From assembly GCA_003550305.1 (NCBI GenBank), contig QKYT01000040.1, positions 39,659-85,830 on the forward strand: a DNA stretch of 46,172 nt. Reading direction: 5' to 3'. Shown piece after piece: positions 20,131-31,295 of this stretch. Both the position numbers and the translations under genes were made by a program. The notes under the pieces are model-generated. The model was not told the origin of the DNA and made no database searches. It was given only the letters and a program-made list of their open reading frames with translations. This DNA is from Glomus cerebriforme. Its lineage: Eukaryota; Glomeromycota; Glomeromycetes; Glomerales; Glomeraceae. Positions within the stretch are counted from its first letter, which is position 1, and each line of letters begins with the position of its first letter.

Positions 20131-21583
20131 GGGTAAAAAAAAATTAAGGATATTAAATTGGAATAAGAATTATGGGACATTGTCATTTATTTAAATTAAG
20201 ATGAAAATATCAATTATGTTTAATTTTACATGTATTATTTAAGAGTCATTATTTTAATAAATTTGGTTTGTATTTTATTGCTAAAGAAACAATACTTTGT
20301 GTCATTAAAAACTAATAATAAAAAAAATAATAATAATGTCGAGATTTCTTATCGATTCTTAGATCCTTGGTGTAGAATTGTTCCTCTTTGATCATGATCT
20401 CAATATCTAAGTTAAAGAATTTTCCCGTGTTGATTAATTATGGGATTATTCTATCAGCTTATGATGCTTATTGCACCTATCAAAGCCTGCCAGGAATTAG
20501 AATTAGCGATTCTAGGCGCACTAGGGGGAATTTTTTCACGACAAGGGTCCACCCAATTAATATATATATATATATATACTTACTGTGATGATTGAAATGT
20601 GTGAATTTTAAAAAATTGAGCGGTTCTAATTTTAGTTAATTAAAATTTTTGGTTAAAAATACTATTAATATACCAAAAAATCAATTCCTAGGTATTTTGA
20701 ACACAGATACATGAAAATCCGGATGTATCCAGTTTAAAAATATTAATAATATCGTGTTAATTTTTTGTCCCAAGATATACTGATACTGATAATAATAAAT
20801 AATGTCGCACAAATATTTTCAAATATTCAAATAAATTAGGAAGATGACTGGAAGATGTACAATAATCCGAGTAATAAATATTATCTTATACTTACAGTAC
20901 TTACCTCTGACTTCGATTTTCGTGAGATTAAAATATTATCATATAATATAACAGTCAAAAAAATTAAATAATTTGGCTTGTTTTTAACGAAATTAGTTGA
21001 TGTTCTGTTATAATAAAAAACGTGGTTACAAATTTTTTTTTGACGTAAATAAGCCCGTTCCAGTTCAACGTCTCCCACCCCCCATTCTTAAAAAATTTGA
21101 AATCTAATAAACATATACAGTAGTAATAATCGAATTTCTAAATTTTATTATGTTTGTTTTATTTAGTTTGTTTAATTTACCCCCCCCAATTTTTTTCAAA
21201 AAGTCCGGACGTTAAACAAACAATTAAGTTGGAACGGCCTAATTTTAACTTGTTTGATCTGCCTATTGTTAAAATCTGCACATAATCGATGGATCGCAAC
21301 AAATAATGAAGTTAGTCGTTACAAAAAAAAAGATGATTATGGTTTTATGGATGATTGATAGAATGATAAATCTTAATCATATTATCTATAATATCATTTT
21401 AACAAAGGAGCGTAAAAATTAAAATATTTTTAAATTTTATTTTAGATCATATGGAACGTACATATAATTAAAAACCTTAATTTTAAACATAATTGATTTT
21501 ATGAACTTATTTCTTATTTTTTTTTTGCTTAATTCATAATTGTACAATTGTACAGAAAAATTTATAAATATATAACTTATTGC
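20131..21583. other. Intergenic between convergent family-E genes
   Basis: No gene supported. It contains a (TA)n tract at about 20560-20579. The open frames at 20388-20588 and 20881-21078 are short, low in complexity and have no paralog here. Confidence 0.5.
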
Positions 21584-22672
21584 TTATTGTTGCTGGGAGT
21601 TAATAGCTTGGTCATCGTCATCATAATTTTGATTAAATTCTGATGTTAAAACAGGTTGTGACATTACCATTACCACATCATTCCCAACATTTTCATTAAG
21701 TAAATTATCATCAGGAATGTGGAATTGTGGGAAATCATTGTTAAGATCAACGTGTTGCTTTGGGTCATAACCTTCAACTTCATTTCGATGAGACAAGTCA
21801 TTATTGAAGTTACTTTGACAATCAGTTATTGAAACTGTTTGTGTTGTCATCCCAACATTTCCATGAAATAAATTTGTGTTTCTGTTACAATCTTCTCTTT
21901 TAGGAATTTGTTGTGGAATATTATTGAAATCAACGTGTTGTAGTGAATTAGTTATATTATGAGTATACTCCCCAACTTCATTTTGTAGATGATCAAGATT
22001 ATTATCAGTCATTAAAACTGTCTGAGTTGTCATTCCAACATTTCCATGAAATGAACCTGTATTTCTCTCATAACCTGATATCGTTTCTCTATCAGGAATT
22101 TGTGGAATATTATTGAAATCAACTTGTTGTTGTTGTGAATTATTGATATTATGAGTATAATTTTCAATTCCAATTCCACTTTGTTGAGAAACATTATTAT
22201 CAAAATTATTTTGATTGTCGATTGTCAAAATTGTATGTGTATTATGTCTATGAAAAGATTTCATATTTCCATCAAGATCAGTTCTAACTTCTCTTTTATG
22301 AACATAATTTGGTAAACGAAAAGGAAGGACGTGCTTCAAACCTTGTACTAGATTGTATTTTTGATTAAGAGATAATGATTCTTTTTGTTTCAAATTGTTC
22401 ATGTCAAGATTCATTCCATTTAATATATTCTCAATTAAAAAATGCGACAATAATTTGCATGTGACATAATAATTTGGTGTGGAATCATCATAAAAGAATC
22501 CGTAATCATAATGGTCACGGTCACCTGAAGGAACAGTACCTTGTAAAATAACTTTACAAGTTATGTGATAATAATTTCCATCGTTTGGCATATAATAAAA
22601 AAATCTATATTCAGTGAGGGGAGGTCGTGAATAATCTGTTAACCATTGGTTATTAAATGAATCCCGATTCAT
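21584..22672 (-). CDS. Family-E protein with two modules and a repeat tail
   Basis: Intronless, 362 codons, ATG at 22672. After a short leader (to about residue 21) comes a domain of about 100 residues. Module 1 (22-44) has FFYYMPNDGNYYHITCK. Module 2 (59-85) has FFYDDSTPNYYVTCKLLSH and ends NILN. An NLK...SLSLNQKYNLV...LP segment follows. From about 124 the tail is Asn/Gln-rich and built of four degenerate repeats of about 50-65 residues (starts near 124, 188, 250 and 313), each with IP.(K/D)RE, FHG, TQTV..TD and a Gln-rich end followed by DFNN. No signal peptide or membrane segment is seen. I do not recognise a named domain. The tail should be disordered and prion-like in composition; function unknown. 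A near copy faces it at 19012. Confidence 0.88.
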   Translation of the reverse strand: MNRDSFNNQWLTDYSRPPLTEYRFFYYMPNDGNYYHITCKVILQGTVPSGDRDHYDYGFFYDDSTPNYYVTCKLLSHFLIENILNGMNLDMNNLKQKESLSLNQKYNLVQGLKHVLPFRLPNYVHKREVRTDLDGNMKSFHRHNTHTILTIDNQNNFDNNVSQQSGIGIENYTHNINNSQQQQVDFNNIPQIPDRETISGYERNTGSFHGNVGMTTQTVLMTDNNLDHLQNEVGEYTHNITNSLQHVDFNNIPQQIPKREDCNRNTNLFHGNVGMTTQTVSITDCQSNFNNDLSHRNEVEGYDPKQHVDLNNDFPQFHIPDDNLLNENVGNDVVMVMSQPVLTSEFNQNYDDDDQAINSQQQ

Positions 22673-23999
22673 TTTTATTGATTAATCACAAATAAAAAGA
22701 CGAGTAAGAAGTAACTTATAAAAAATTTTTAAAAAGTTCTTAAAAAAATAAAATAATACTACTTTTATTATAACGGAAATAAAGGCAGCCAATATAATAA
22801 ATATAATTTAATGGGTAGAGTGAGGTGAATGAATAAATAAATAATTTTTTTTTGGATTGATTGAATAGCTTGAATAGTTGACTTTATATAAAATTTTTTT
22901 AATCGACGAAATCATCTCTGAAATAGGTAGTGATGATCAAAATTAAGATTAATGCTGGTAGAAGATTGATTAGAAATTACAGTATGTACTTATAATGTTA
23001 TACCAATTACTAAGATTTATTAATCATATAAAATTATTATTTCGCCTTTTTAAGAATATTAAGGCTTGGCAAATGATTGTTAAAACTTTTAGTTAGTGTC
23101 ACTGACGTAAATAATCTAATTGGATAATCGGATTTGCCCATTGTAAATGTTCACTGTATCTCAAAATGGTCAAGAACTTGCTTACAAGTTTTATTCTTTT
23201 TTAGTAAAAAAAGAATAATAAAAAGAACATAAGAATGTTTTTAACAATTTATAAATGGAATAAAATCAGCACTGCCCAGTAACAATATTTAATAATCGGC
23301 AAAATCTAATATCCATATGATTTATTATTGGTACAAGTGCGTGATACAGAAAATCTAATAAGACTCAAATCCTTATTTTGGTTAAAATTTTTCCATTTTT
23401 TCGTTAGTGCAAAAGCTTTATTTCAATATTTTGGTTTGATAATGTAGTAAAATTATTTAAAGATTTGAGTCTATTTATAATTATAATGTAAAAGGACTAT
23501 TCACAATCGTTTGATACGATATTGTTGATAATTTAAGTTAGAAAAAAAAAGAAATATAAATTTTTAATAACTTTTATCTAAAAATAAGTTATGTGTAATA
23601 ACCATCCATAACTCTAGGCTATTATAACTTATATTGCAATATTTAATAATTCTAGTTCTAAAATAAATGAGATGGATAATCAATATTGCTGGCCAACTTT
23701 TTTTAATGCGATGCGTTATAAAAATGGGCTGATGATTTCGACATCGTCATCTAATCAAATCATAATTTCTTATGAACTTTTAATACAGATAAATATCAAC
23801 AGCAGATTTTAATTAAGACAATCAATTTTAAGTTGATTTTAATAACATCGACAATCAATAAACCATTTTGATATAAACCTTTAACTTCAAAATACGTCGA
23901 GAATCACTAATATAATTATAAACGACTTTAATATAGTAATTTGTGACAATTCTCAAAAAGAAATAAGGACTAAAAAAAGGATTAGAAATTTTATTAACA
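22673..23999. other. Intergenic, no gene seen
   Basis: AT-rich. It contains one copy of a 34-bp dispersed repeat at 22944-22977 (see 32642-32675). No gene supported. Confidence 0.5.
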
Positions 24000-24200
24000 T
24001 CATGATGGATTTATAAATTGTAATCTTTTAAAAAAATTATCATATTTTTGACTTAATATTCCTTTTATTTATGCCAAGTACTTTTTTATTATAATTAAAG
24101 AATCGGGAATAAAATAATTTTCCATTATTTAACACATAATGAAAAAATCCACATTTGGTGAGAGAAATTATTAAATCTGATTGTTGATATCCTATTATTT
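24000..24200 (-). pseudogene. Relic of a family-E gene
   Basis: On the minus strand, SLTKCGFFHYVLNNGKLFY matches the start of the E domain (PLTEYRFFYYMPNDGNYY), and farther on KGILSQKYDNFFKRL resembles the SLNQKYNL segment. The middle, with the second module, is not recognisable and no full frame remains. Confidence 0.55.
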
Positions 24201-24259
24201 TAGAATAAAAAACTTATATGTAAAAATTATTATAAAAGTATTGTGAATATACTGTATAT

Positions 24260-24342
24260 TATATATATATTGATTGGGTAAGTGCAAAAAGGGACAATGG
24301 ACATCAATTGTCCCTTTTCTTAGCACTTACCCAATATATATT
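24260..24342. mobile_element. Short foldback element
   Basis: tgggtaagtgc and agggacaat on the left face attgtccct and gcacttaccca on the right, with small internal differences and about a 12-base loop, inside (AT)n flanks. A non-autonomous element or a simple cruciform; no coding sequence. Confidence 0.65.
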
Positions 24343-25805
24343 CGTGTTTTTCGATTTACGTGATTTGTTTACTAACAAATCGTGGCAACATTGTTGTACT
24401 ATTGTATTATCACATGATTAATTATTTATTGACATTTTTAGACTGGTATGAACAATCCTAAAAACGTCGTTAAAGATGTACGCATAACTGTTACATATGA
24501 TGTAATAATACAAGTGATATTATTTATTAACTCTTAAAAATTTCTCATATTTATTATTTTATAATGATAATGACTTTCATTATCTCCATTATCTAATTAT
24601 TGTTTATTAGGTTATGCATTTTCTTTAGATTCTGTTTGGAAGATATTTTAGGAAGTAGCTCGGTCACACATTTTATGCGTCATCCTTCAACTATAAGCCA
24701 TCATAAATTTAATGAGCCAGACTAAACGAAACAATGGCTTTTTTTTTTCTTTACTTTTAATCGTACACCAAAAGGCTTAAATTCACTCCCTCATTCTTGT
24801 TTACATTCAAGTTTCATATTTAAAACGTAGGGCTTAAGGTCAAAAGTGGCAAAGTATATTAATACTCTACAAGACTACAAGTTTATATAAATTATATTTA
24901 AGAGAAAATGTAAAATCACAACCGTCTTTCGCTCAGCCTATTCATCAGTTTACTGCAAGCAACAGGTAAAGGATAAATTAAATCATTTTAATTTTCCTTT
25001 TCTGTTTTTCTGGTAATATTTCTACTTTTTTTTTTTTGGAGTTGATGTTGATCATAATAATAAGTAATAACGATCGATGTAAAAAACGTCTTTAAACTGA
25101 AATTAGAAAGTAACACGAACTTAATTTTTTCTTCGGTAAATTAAATCATGTACTCCCAACGAATGTGATTGATTTGATTTTCACGCTCATTCGCTCATTT
25201 TATTTTTATTTATTTATTTTTCATTTAGATTATTAATTTGATTTTATATTATAATTAGTAGTATTTTATTTCATGTATTATTTTTTACTTTTCTCTTATA
25301 AATATTTTATACTATTTATCAAATTCAAAAGTCAAGAATTTCATGAATAAATTAAATTATATGAAATGAGCCTCATCAGGCTTCAGCAATTTGATCATTA
25401 TACAAAAAAAAATTTTTTCTTTTTTTTTTTTATATGAAAAAAAAAGTTTTTATTCAGCCGACCGATTTCATACATTTGGATTACATCTAACCAATTAAGT
25501 GTTAATTGTTGGCAATTTTTTTTTACGAGTCGGGTTTAATAAAATGTATATATATATATTTATTATGATGACGATTAAGTTATTTTTAATTGAACTTTTT
25601 GATCATGTAAATTCCATGGAATTATTATATCATAAATGATTCTCACTTTTCTTCCCACTTGACCACTTGATTAATTAACTAGAAGCAACAAATTCTAATA
25701 ATTACTCAACCTCACCGTATTCATAACTTTATATTAAAGCTATTAAAGAATATTTTATAATTTCTTTAGAATAAAATAATGAAATATTCGAATTTTTTTT
25801 TTTTT
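24343..25805. other. Intergenic, possible first exon on + strand
   Basis: Mostly AT-rich. A TATA-like tttatataaat at about 24882 is followed about 80 bases on by a less AT-rich stretch ending caacag/gtaaag at about 24966, which looks like a short non-coding exon with a splice donor. No downstream coding exon is found on this strand, so this is weak. T/A homopolymers dominate 25400-25440 and 25795-25805. Confidence 0.3.
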
Positions 25806-26055
25806 NNNNNNNNNNNNNNNNNNNNNNNNNNNNNNNNNNNNNNNNNNNNNNNNNNNNNNNNNNNNNNNNNNNNNNNNNNNNNNNNNNNNNNNNNNNNNNN
25901 NNNNNNNNNNNNNNNNNNNNNNNNNNNNNNNNNNNNNNNNNNNNNNNNNNNNNNNNNNNNNNNNNNNNNNNNNNNNNNNNNNNNNNNNNNNNNNNNNNNN
26001 NNNNNNNNNNNNNNNNNNNNNNNNNNNNNNNNNNNNNNNNNNNNNNNNNNNNNNN
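25806..26055. other. Assembly gap of 250 N
   Basis: Exactly 250 N, with a T run on the left and an A run on the right. Reading frames crossing it are artefacts of translating N. The opposing T and A tracts suggest an unresolved inverted or homopolymer region. Confidence 0.98.
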
Positions 26056-26228
26056 AAAAAAAAAATATAAGAAAGAAAGATCAATTATACGATAGAAAAA
26101 AAAGGAAATATCGAAAAGCATCCATTCAAAAAGAGTCCGCCAACATTTTCTTATTGTGTAAATTATTATTATGTTGATCATGATCCTAAATTCATATTTT
26201 TTCCATATTGAGATTATTATTTGCTAAT

Positions 26229-27335
26229 TTAAGGAGAATCCATGATCATAATATCAAGAGTATCAATATGTGGAAAATGTTGTAAAGCTGAAACAGCTGA
26301 TGAAACACTTGATCTTGTTCCAGTAATACGTATTTGAGATAGAGCGAATTGCCTAGGATCAACATCAACTCCTAATGCGCTAACTGTAGCAGCAATATTT
26401 TGTGTAGTATCAGCCGTAGTACCAGTTTGTTTATTCTTTTCTTCCTCAGCAGAAGCTGCTGCATTATCACGTTTAGATGCATCATCCATAATCCTAATAC
26501 GATTTTCTTTTCTCTTTTCAGCCCACTCCATAAATTTATTGCCACTAATTACTTCAAATTCCTTGAAAGATGATTTAACATCAGGAGTCCAAAAAAGTAC
26601 TTGACTATTATGACGTACGTAAACTAATCCCTCGAGAACTTTGTCGTTCATCCACGCATGATCTTTGCTGAAACTATTTTCCAATAAATAAAATTTTAAA
26701 TAAATTAATAAGTAACGTTTTAGAATTAAAAAAAAAATTAAAATTTAATAAATTTAAATTTATACTAACATAATCGGAGTAGTATTTTTTACCAAACACT
26801 CTTGACAACATCTTACACGAAATTGCCAATAAACCTTTACGGTTTTTTTTGTTAAACAATATTGACAGCTTGTTAATAATTTTCCAAAACGAATATATTC
26901 TTCTTCATACATTCCTTCAGGTGGAGATAATTGAAGACCTGAAAGAAATTTGATTCTAGAAGCACGCCAAATATCTTGTGTAATAGAAGATTCTGGAGAA
27001 CATAAAAATCCTCGAAATCGTTTACAAACACCTGTTAACGTTAAAAGGTCTGATGGTGGTAGATGTTCACATATTTTAATGAAAATTTCTGGAGGAATCG
27101 TAATAGCTATAGGAATTTGATGATTTGACGTCGAAGTATTAGTTGAAGAAGATTGAGAACAATTATTTGATGATGATAATAAACATGAAGAAGAAGAAGC
27201 AGCAGATGATGATGATGATGATGATACTGCTAAAGAAATTGTCATAGAAGATGAAGAATCTGCAACTGTAGTAGCCATTTGTAATTCGGTAAATTCAAAT
27301 TTAATCTTTTTTTTCCTTGGAGAAAATGATTTCAT
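26229..27335 (-). CDS. F-box protein with Ser-rich N terminus
   Basis: Two exons: 27335-26770, intron 26769-26674 (96 nt, gttagt...tag), then 26673-26229; 336 codons. An alternative acceptor six bases farther in also keeps the frame. Residues about 27-72 are a Ser-rich low-complexity run. A canonical F-box follows at about 80-122 (IPPEIFIKICEHLPPSDLL, then VCKRFRGFL and a Trp at IWRASRIKFL). F-boxes bind Skp1 in SCF ubiquitin ligases. After it, a CQYC pair and an RCCQEC cluster about 17 residues apart may bind zinc, as in related fungal F-box proteins. The C-terminal half is helical and charged (EWAEKRKENRIRIMDDASKR). It is unrelated in sequence to family A beyond the F-box idea. The target is unknown. 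Confidence 0.88.
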
Positions 27336-28734
27336 TGAAAACTACAAAAATTTATAATTATTTATTAAAAAAAATAATTAGTATGATATTTAATGAATTA
27401 AAAAATTAAAAAATATTGAAGAAAATAATAAAAAAATATTAAATCTTTAAACTTTTTAACCACCCATCTTTAAATCTTTTTAATAAAGAGTACATACTTT
27501 AAAAAGTTCGTTAATACCTGAACGTACGACAGTTAGACGAGCATAAGGTGATAGTAAAAGACAACACCTTTATGAAATGCACTCGAAATCTAACAAGTCG
27601 TATATTTTTTTTTGGGAGGGTAAAAGAAAATACCTTTGTGAAAAAAAAACTTTTAATGTGGGAATTATATAGTTTTTTTTTTTTTGCGACACTTAATAAT
27701 AGCAAGCCACAAATGCCTCTAGTATTTTGGCCAATAATATTCAATAATACCCCCAGCTGCAATGCTGTGTTTGTGTAATGTCGGCGTAAATTTGTTTGAT
27801 TTTTTGTTTCCATTCTTAGCCAAAGTGTCATAATGCGTACTTAATAAATACCTTTTTAGTACAAGCTATTTCTATTCTTGTACTTTAATAAAAAAGACAA
27901 CAATTAATGATTTAACAATATAAAATTAATTTGTTACTTTTTTTTCGTTTAGTCTTAATGATTATCAAATTCATATTTTTTTTTTTGAATTACAACTATT
28001 TTTCCGAAATTTCTTTAATTCAATCCCTATTATTGGTGGGATACTCTTTTATTGACTGTGTATTGTGTAACTAAACAAACATATGTCATTTAACCTTTAA
28101 AAGTAGTATATACATAATATACGAATAAATTGCGTCATATTCTTGGTCGATTGTTTAGGTTATTTTTATTTCATTTTAATTTTTTTTAAACAATTCTTTG
28201 TTGAAATTACATTCTTGTTCTCGAGAAGAATTCGTCCTACGAATTCAAATATTATAATAAATTTCCTTTAATTCGTTCACCTACATAATATCCAATAAAA
28301 TTACATTTATTATTAATAACCTAAATTATATACTAACAAATGACTAATTAATTAGTTCACATATTTTTGAAACCGACGATGATAATAAAATAAAATCTTA
28401 TCTGTTATTGTCTAAGTTTAGGTGAGCAGTTATTTTTCATATTTATTAAAAACTAGTTACGCAATGATTTATAATACTTGCTATAAATACGTAATATGGC
28501 GTTAGGTTAAAAAATTATTCACGTGATACATTTATAATTGTCGCACATTGATCTACATGTGCTGTACTGTGCTGTGCAAGCATGTACAGTACAACAATGA
28601 CATCTGAACAATTTGATACATAATTATGACTTAAGCCATTTTAAATTTAAATGTTTGTTTTTGTGATAATCTCGCATAAACACTATCTTTTTATTTTATA
28701 AAAAATTAGTAAATATTATAAATATTTATTCTAA
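27336..28734. other. Intergenic between two minus-strand genes
   Basis: No gene supported. A 24-bp near-repeat occurs at 27554-27577 and 27620-27643 (gtaaaaga(c/a)aa(c/t)acctttatgaaa type). A tgtac-rich partial palindrome lies at about 28555-28590. Confidence 0.5.
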
Positions 28735-30156
28735 TTACTTTTGTCCTGTAATGATATTATAAACCTTTACCGCAATAAAATTATGAACTTTTGTGCTCTA
28801 AATTATATATAAAAAAAAAGTATTATAAATTTATTAATATAAAAAATTTTGTTATTAAATTGTTAAAGAAAATGGGGAGGAAATCTTACCGGATGAATGT
28901 GATCCCAGTAAAAATGTTCGTCTGGATCTAAAAAAAAGAGAAAAATATCATTTAATAAAAAAGATCTTTACTCTTGATTTCATCATATATTATTACATCC
29001 TTACTTGGACAAATGGTATAATTTTTTGTTTTATCAATTCTAAGAACACAAGCACTATTAACATCCGTTATCCCTAATGACTTCTTGAGGTTTGGATCTT
29101 TAAATTCTTCCCAAACTTGGTCCATGGGTAAAATGTAAAATTTAACATCTTTATGAGTTCGTTTAAACTGCCAAACAAAACCATCTATAGCAGCATTATG
29201 CATTTTTGATACGAGTCCAGTTAATAATCTACTAATTACACCATAATTTTTTGTTACTTCTGGTAAATTTTTTAGATTAAAGAAATTATTGATTAAAATA
29301 TGTTTAGCCCCAAAATTTGCTAATTCTACCCAAACATCATATAAATGTTTTACACATTCAACTGGAAATATTTTTGGGTTGTTTAGCTAAAAAAAAAAAA
29401 AAAAAATTAACATGAAATAAAATTTAGATAAAATAATAATAATAATAATTTGTTTAAAAGAAAATTATTAAAAAAAAATAAAATCTTGAATAAAATTTAC
29501 ATAATCATTTCCTTGGTGTGCTACAATGTATAACGTTTTATCGGGATTAAGACTTTTAGCTGACACTTGAGTTTTAAATTTATCCTCAACTTCTTGCTTT
29601 ATTCCGGGCACAGGTATTTCACCATCAAAGCCACTTACGGCTAAAGCAATTTTCAAAAGATAATTAAATTTTTTTTTTTTTTTTTATATAAAGTCATTAA
29701 ACAAAAAATCAATTCATCACAACCTTTAACATAATTGGTGTCAGTTGTAGCACCACCATATGCATAATTCATTTCTTTTGCATGAAGCAATTTTGATAAA
29801 TATTCAACCCAAGTTGGTCCATTACTAAATCTTCCTTTATAAAAAAATTTTTTTGGCGGATATGTATAATTAGATAGACGCCATGTGTTCCCATTATCAC
29901 AAGTGGAGTCACCGAATATCTTTTTTATTTCGAAAGGTTAAAAGTAATTTTTATTTTTATTTTTTTTTTTAATTTTTCTATGATAAAATTAATATCAAAG
30001 ATAGCTTACGATAACTGTATTGAATGGACTAGGTTTCTTTTCATGAAATGTTTCTCGTTTACTAATAATTGGCGTTGCTTCAATAATTTCAATTGAAAAG
30101 CTCAGTAATAAACTGACATAAATAATTACGCAGACTAAATTCATTCTCGAAAGCAT
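28735..30156 (-). CDS. Secreted GDSL/SGNH-family esterase
   Basis: Six exons inferred from splice sites and motif continuity: 30156-30010, 29919-29724, 29640-29501, 29386-28972, 28927-28890, 28797-28735. They add to 999 bases, 332 residues plus stop, with every junction in frame. Residues 1 to about 27 form a signal peptide (LVCVIIYVSLLLSF core). Block I is IFGDSTCDNG with Ser54 as nucleophile. GRFSNGPTWVEYL and YAYGGATTD are the usual next blocks of fungal GDSL lipases/acetylesterases. HQGNDY at 156-161 is the G.ND block. WDHIHP at 307-312 gives the catalytic Asp308 and His311. Length fits the family. It probably cleaves acetyl or acyl esters outside the cell; the substrate is not determined. 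The donor after exon 2 (gttgtg) is weak, and exon 5 is only 38 nt yet carries the catalytic Asp-His. Confidence 0.9.
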
Positions 30157-30819
30157 TTTTCTTTTGACAAAATCTTTTAGATAAAATTTGAAAATTTCTT
30201 CTTTCTTTTTATTTATTTATAAACATCAATAACTACAAATAATATCATTCTTTTGTTCCCAATTAATCAAAAACAAACGAAACAAATGTCTTTCCCTCGT
30301 TATTCCAACCAATCTAGGCTTTGAGTTGGATAAGCCATGATAGTAAGGTTATTCTTGCGCCACTATTGACTTAAGCAAAGCCATCAAAGCCATATTAAAG
30401 GCAAAGCAAAAGTAAAATTATTTAAGAAAAATGCATTGTTGTCTTAATACGGAAATGTAAAAAAAAAAATTTTTAATATCTAAGATGTAAACATTGTGGC
30501 ACGTGTCTATATTATGAGGCTTTTTAGTTTAGGAAGTTGATTAATTGATTTAATTGGTGCTAAAAAATATAATGTTTATCACAAATATTTACATATTTAT
30601 ATATTTAATTTAAATTTATTTGAAATTGTTATACTAATATTTATAGTTCGTGTAACTTAACAAATCTTTAAAACATTATAGCAAAGATTCCAGATTTTGC
30701 CAATAATATGATCTTAAATTTAAAATACCATTAGGGTATTATTTAACTTAAACAACGCCTTAAAAATTACATAGAAAGGAAAATTTTAAAAGGTATAATT
30801 CTTAAAGCATAATAATCAA
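30157..30819. other. Intergenic; GDSL promoter region
   Basis: AT-rich upstream region of the minus-strand esterase. At about 30380-30410 there is a short direct repeat (gcaaagccatcaaagccat and nearby ggcaaagcaaaag). No gene seen. Confidence 0.45.
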
Positions 30820-31295
30820 TTAGTTTGTATAATCGTACCCAGTATTGTCAGAAATAACTTCATTTGAAATATTATAAATGTTATTAACCGAATATACTTG
30901 AGAACTAGGTTGAAGGGACTGTTGTTGAGACTGATTAAATTGTTGTTGAACTCGCTGATGAATCTGTTGTCGGATTAAACGTTGTACATTTTGATGATGC
31001 GATAATTCTGAATCAGGAATATGTGATATGTTAACACTGTTGTTTAAACGTTGTGCGATTTCAAATGAAATTTAATTCGGTGTACGTAACACGATAGATA
31101 CGCGTATCATTTGGTAAAGGTAAGTAAAATTCGAATATATTTAATGTATTTTGGGGCAAAGTGTTATTCGAATTAGAAATTCCTACGTGGTTGATCTTAT
31201 GATTGTTATTAGGTATTTTTAAAGGTACAAAATTATTTCCAGTTTGATCCTCTGATAAATTTAAATAATTTTGTGCCGAACTCGTTGTTATTCAA
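30820..31295 (-). pseudogene. Broken family-F gene
   Basis: The start codon has become TTG (31293-31295) and is out of frame with what follows. The frame then reads SAQNYLNLSEDQTGNN and on into the module FEFYLPLPNDTRIYRVTY. A one-base insertion before SFEIAQRLNN shifts the frame; the remainder is a Gln-rich helix-like segment (HQRVQQQFNQSQQQS) and a stop at 30820. The match to the intact gene at 41301-41798 is clear across the module. At least two frameshifts plus start loss make it a pseudogene. Confidence 0.8.

Noticed and set aside
20388..20588. 66-codon frame ending in Tyr-Ile repeats
   Set aside because: Runs into a TA microsatellite and has no family support.
25729..26181. Long frames on both strands across 25729-26181
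   Set aside because: They consist mostly of X residues from the 250-N gap.
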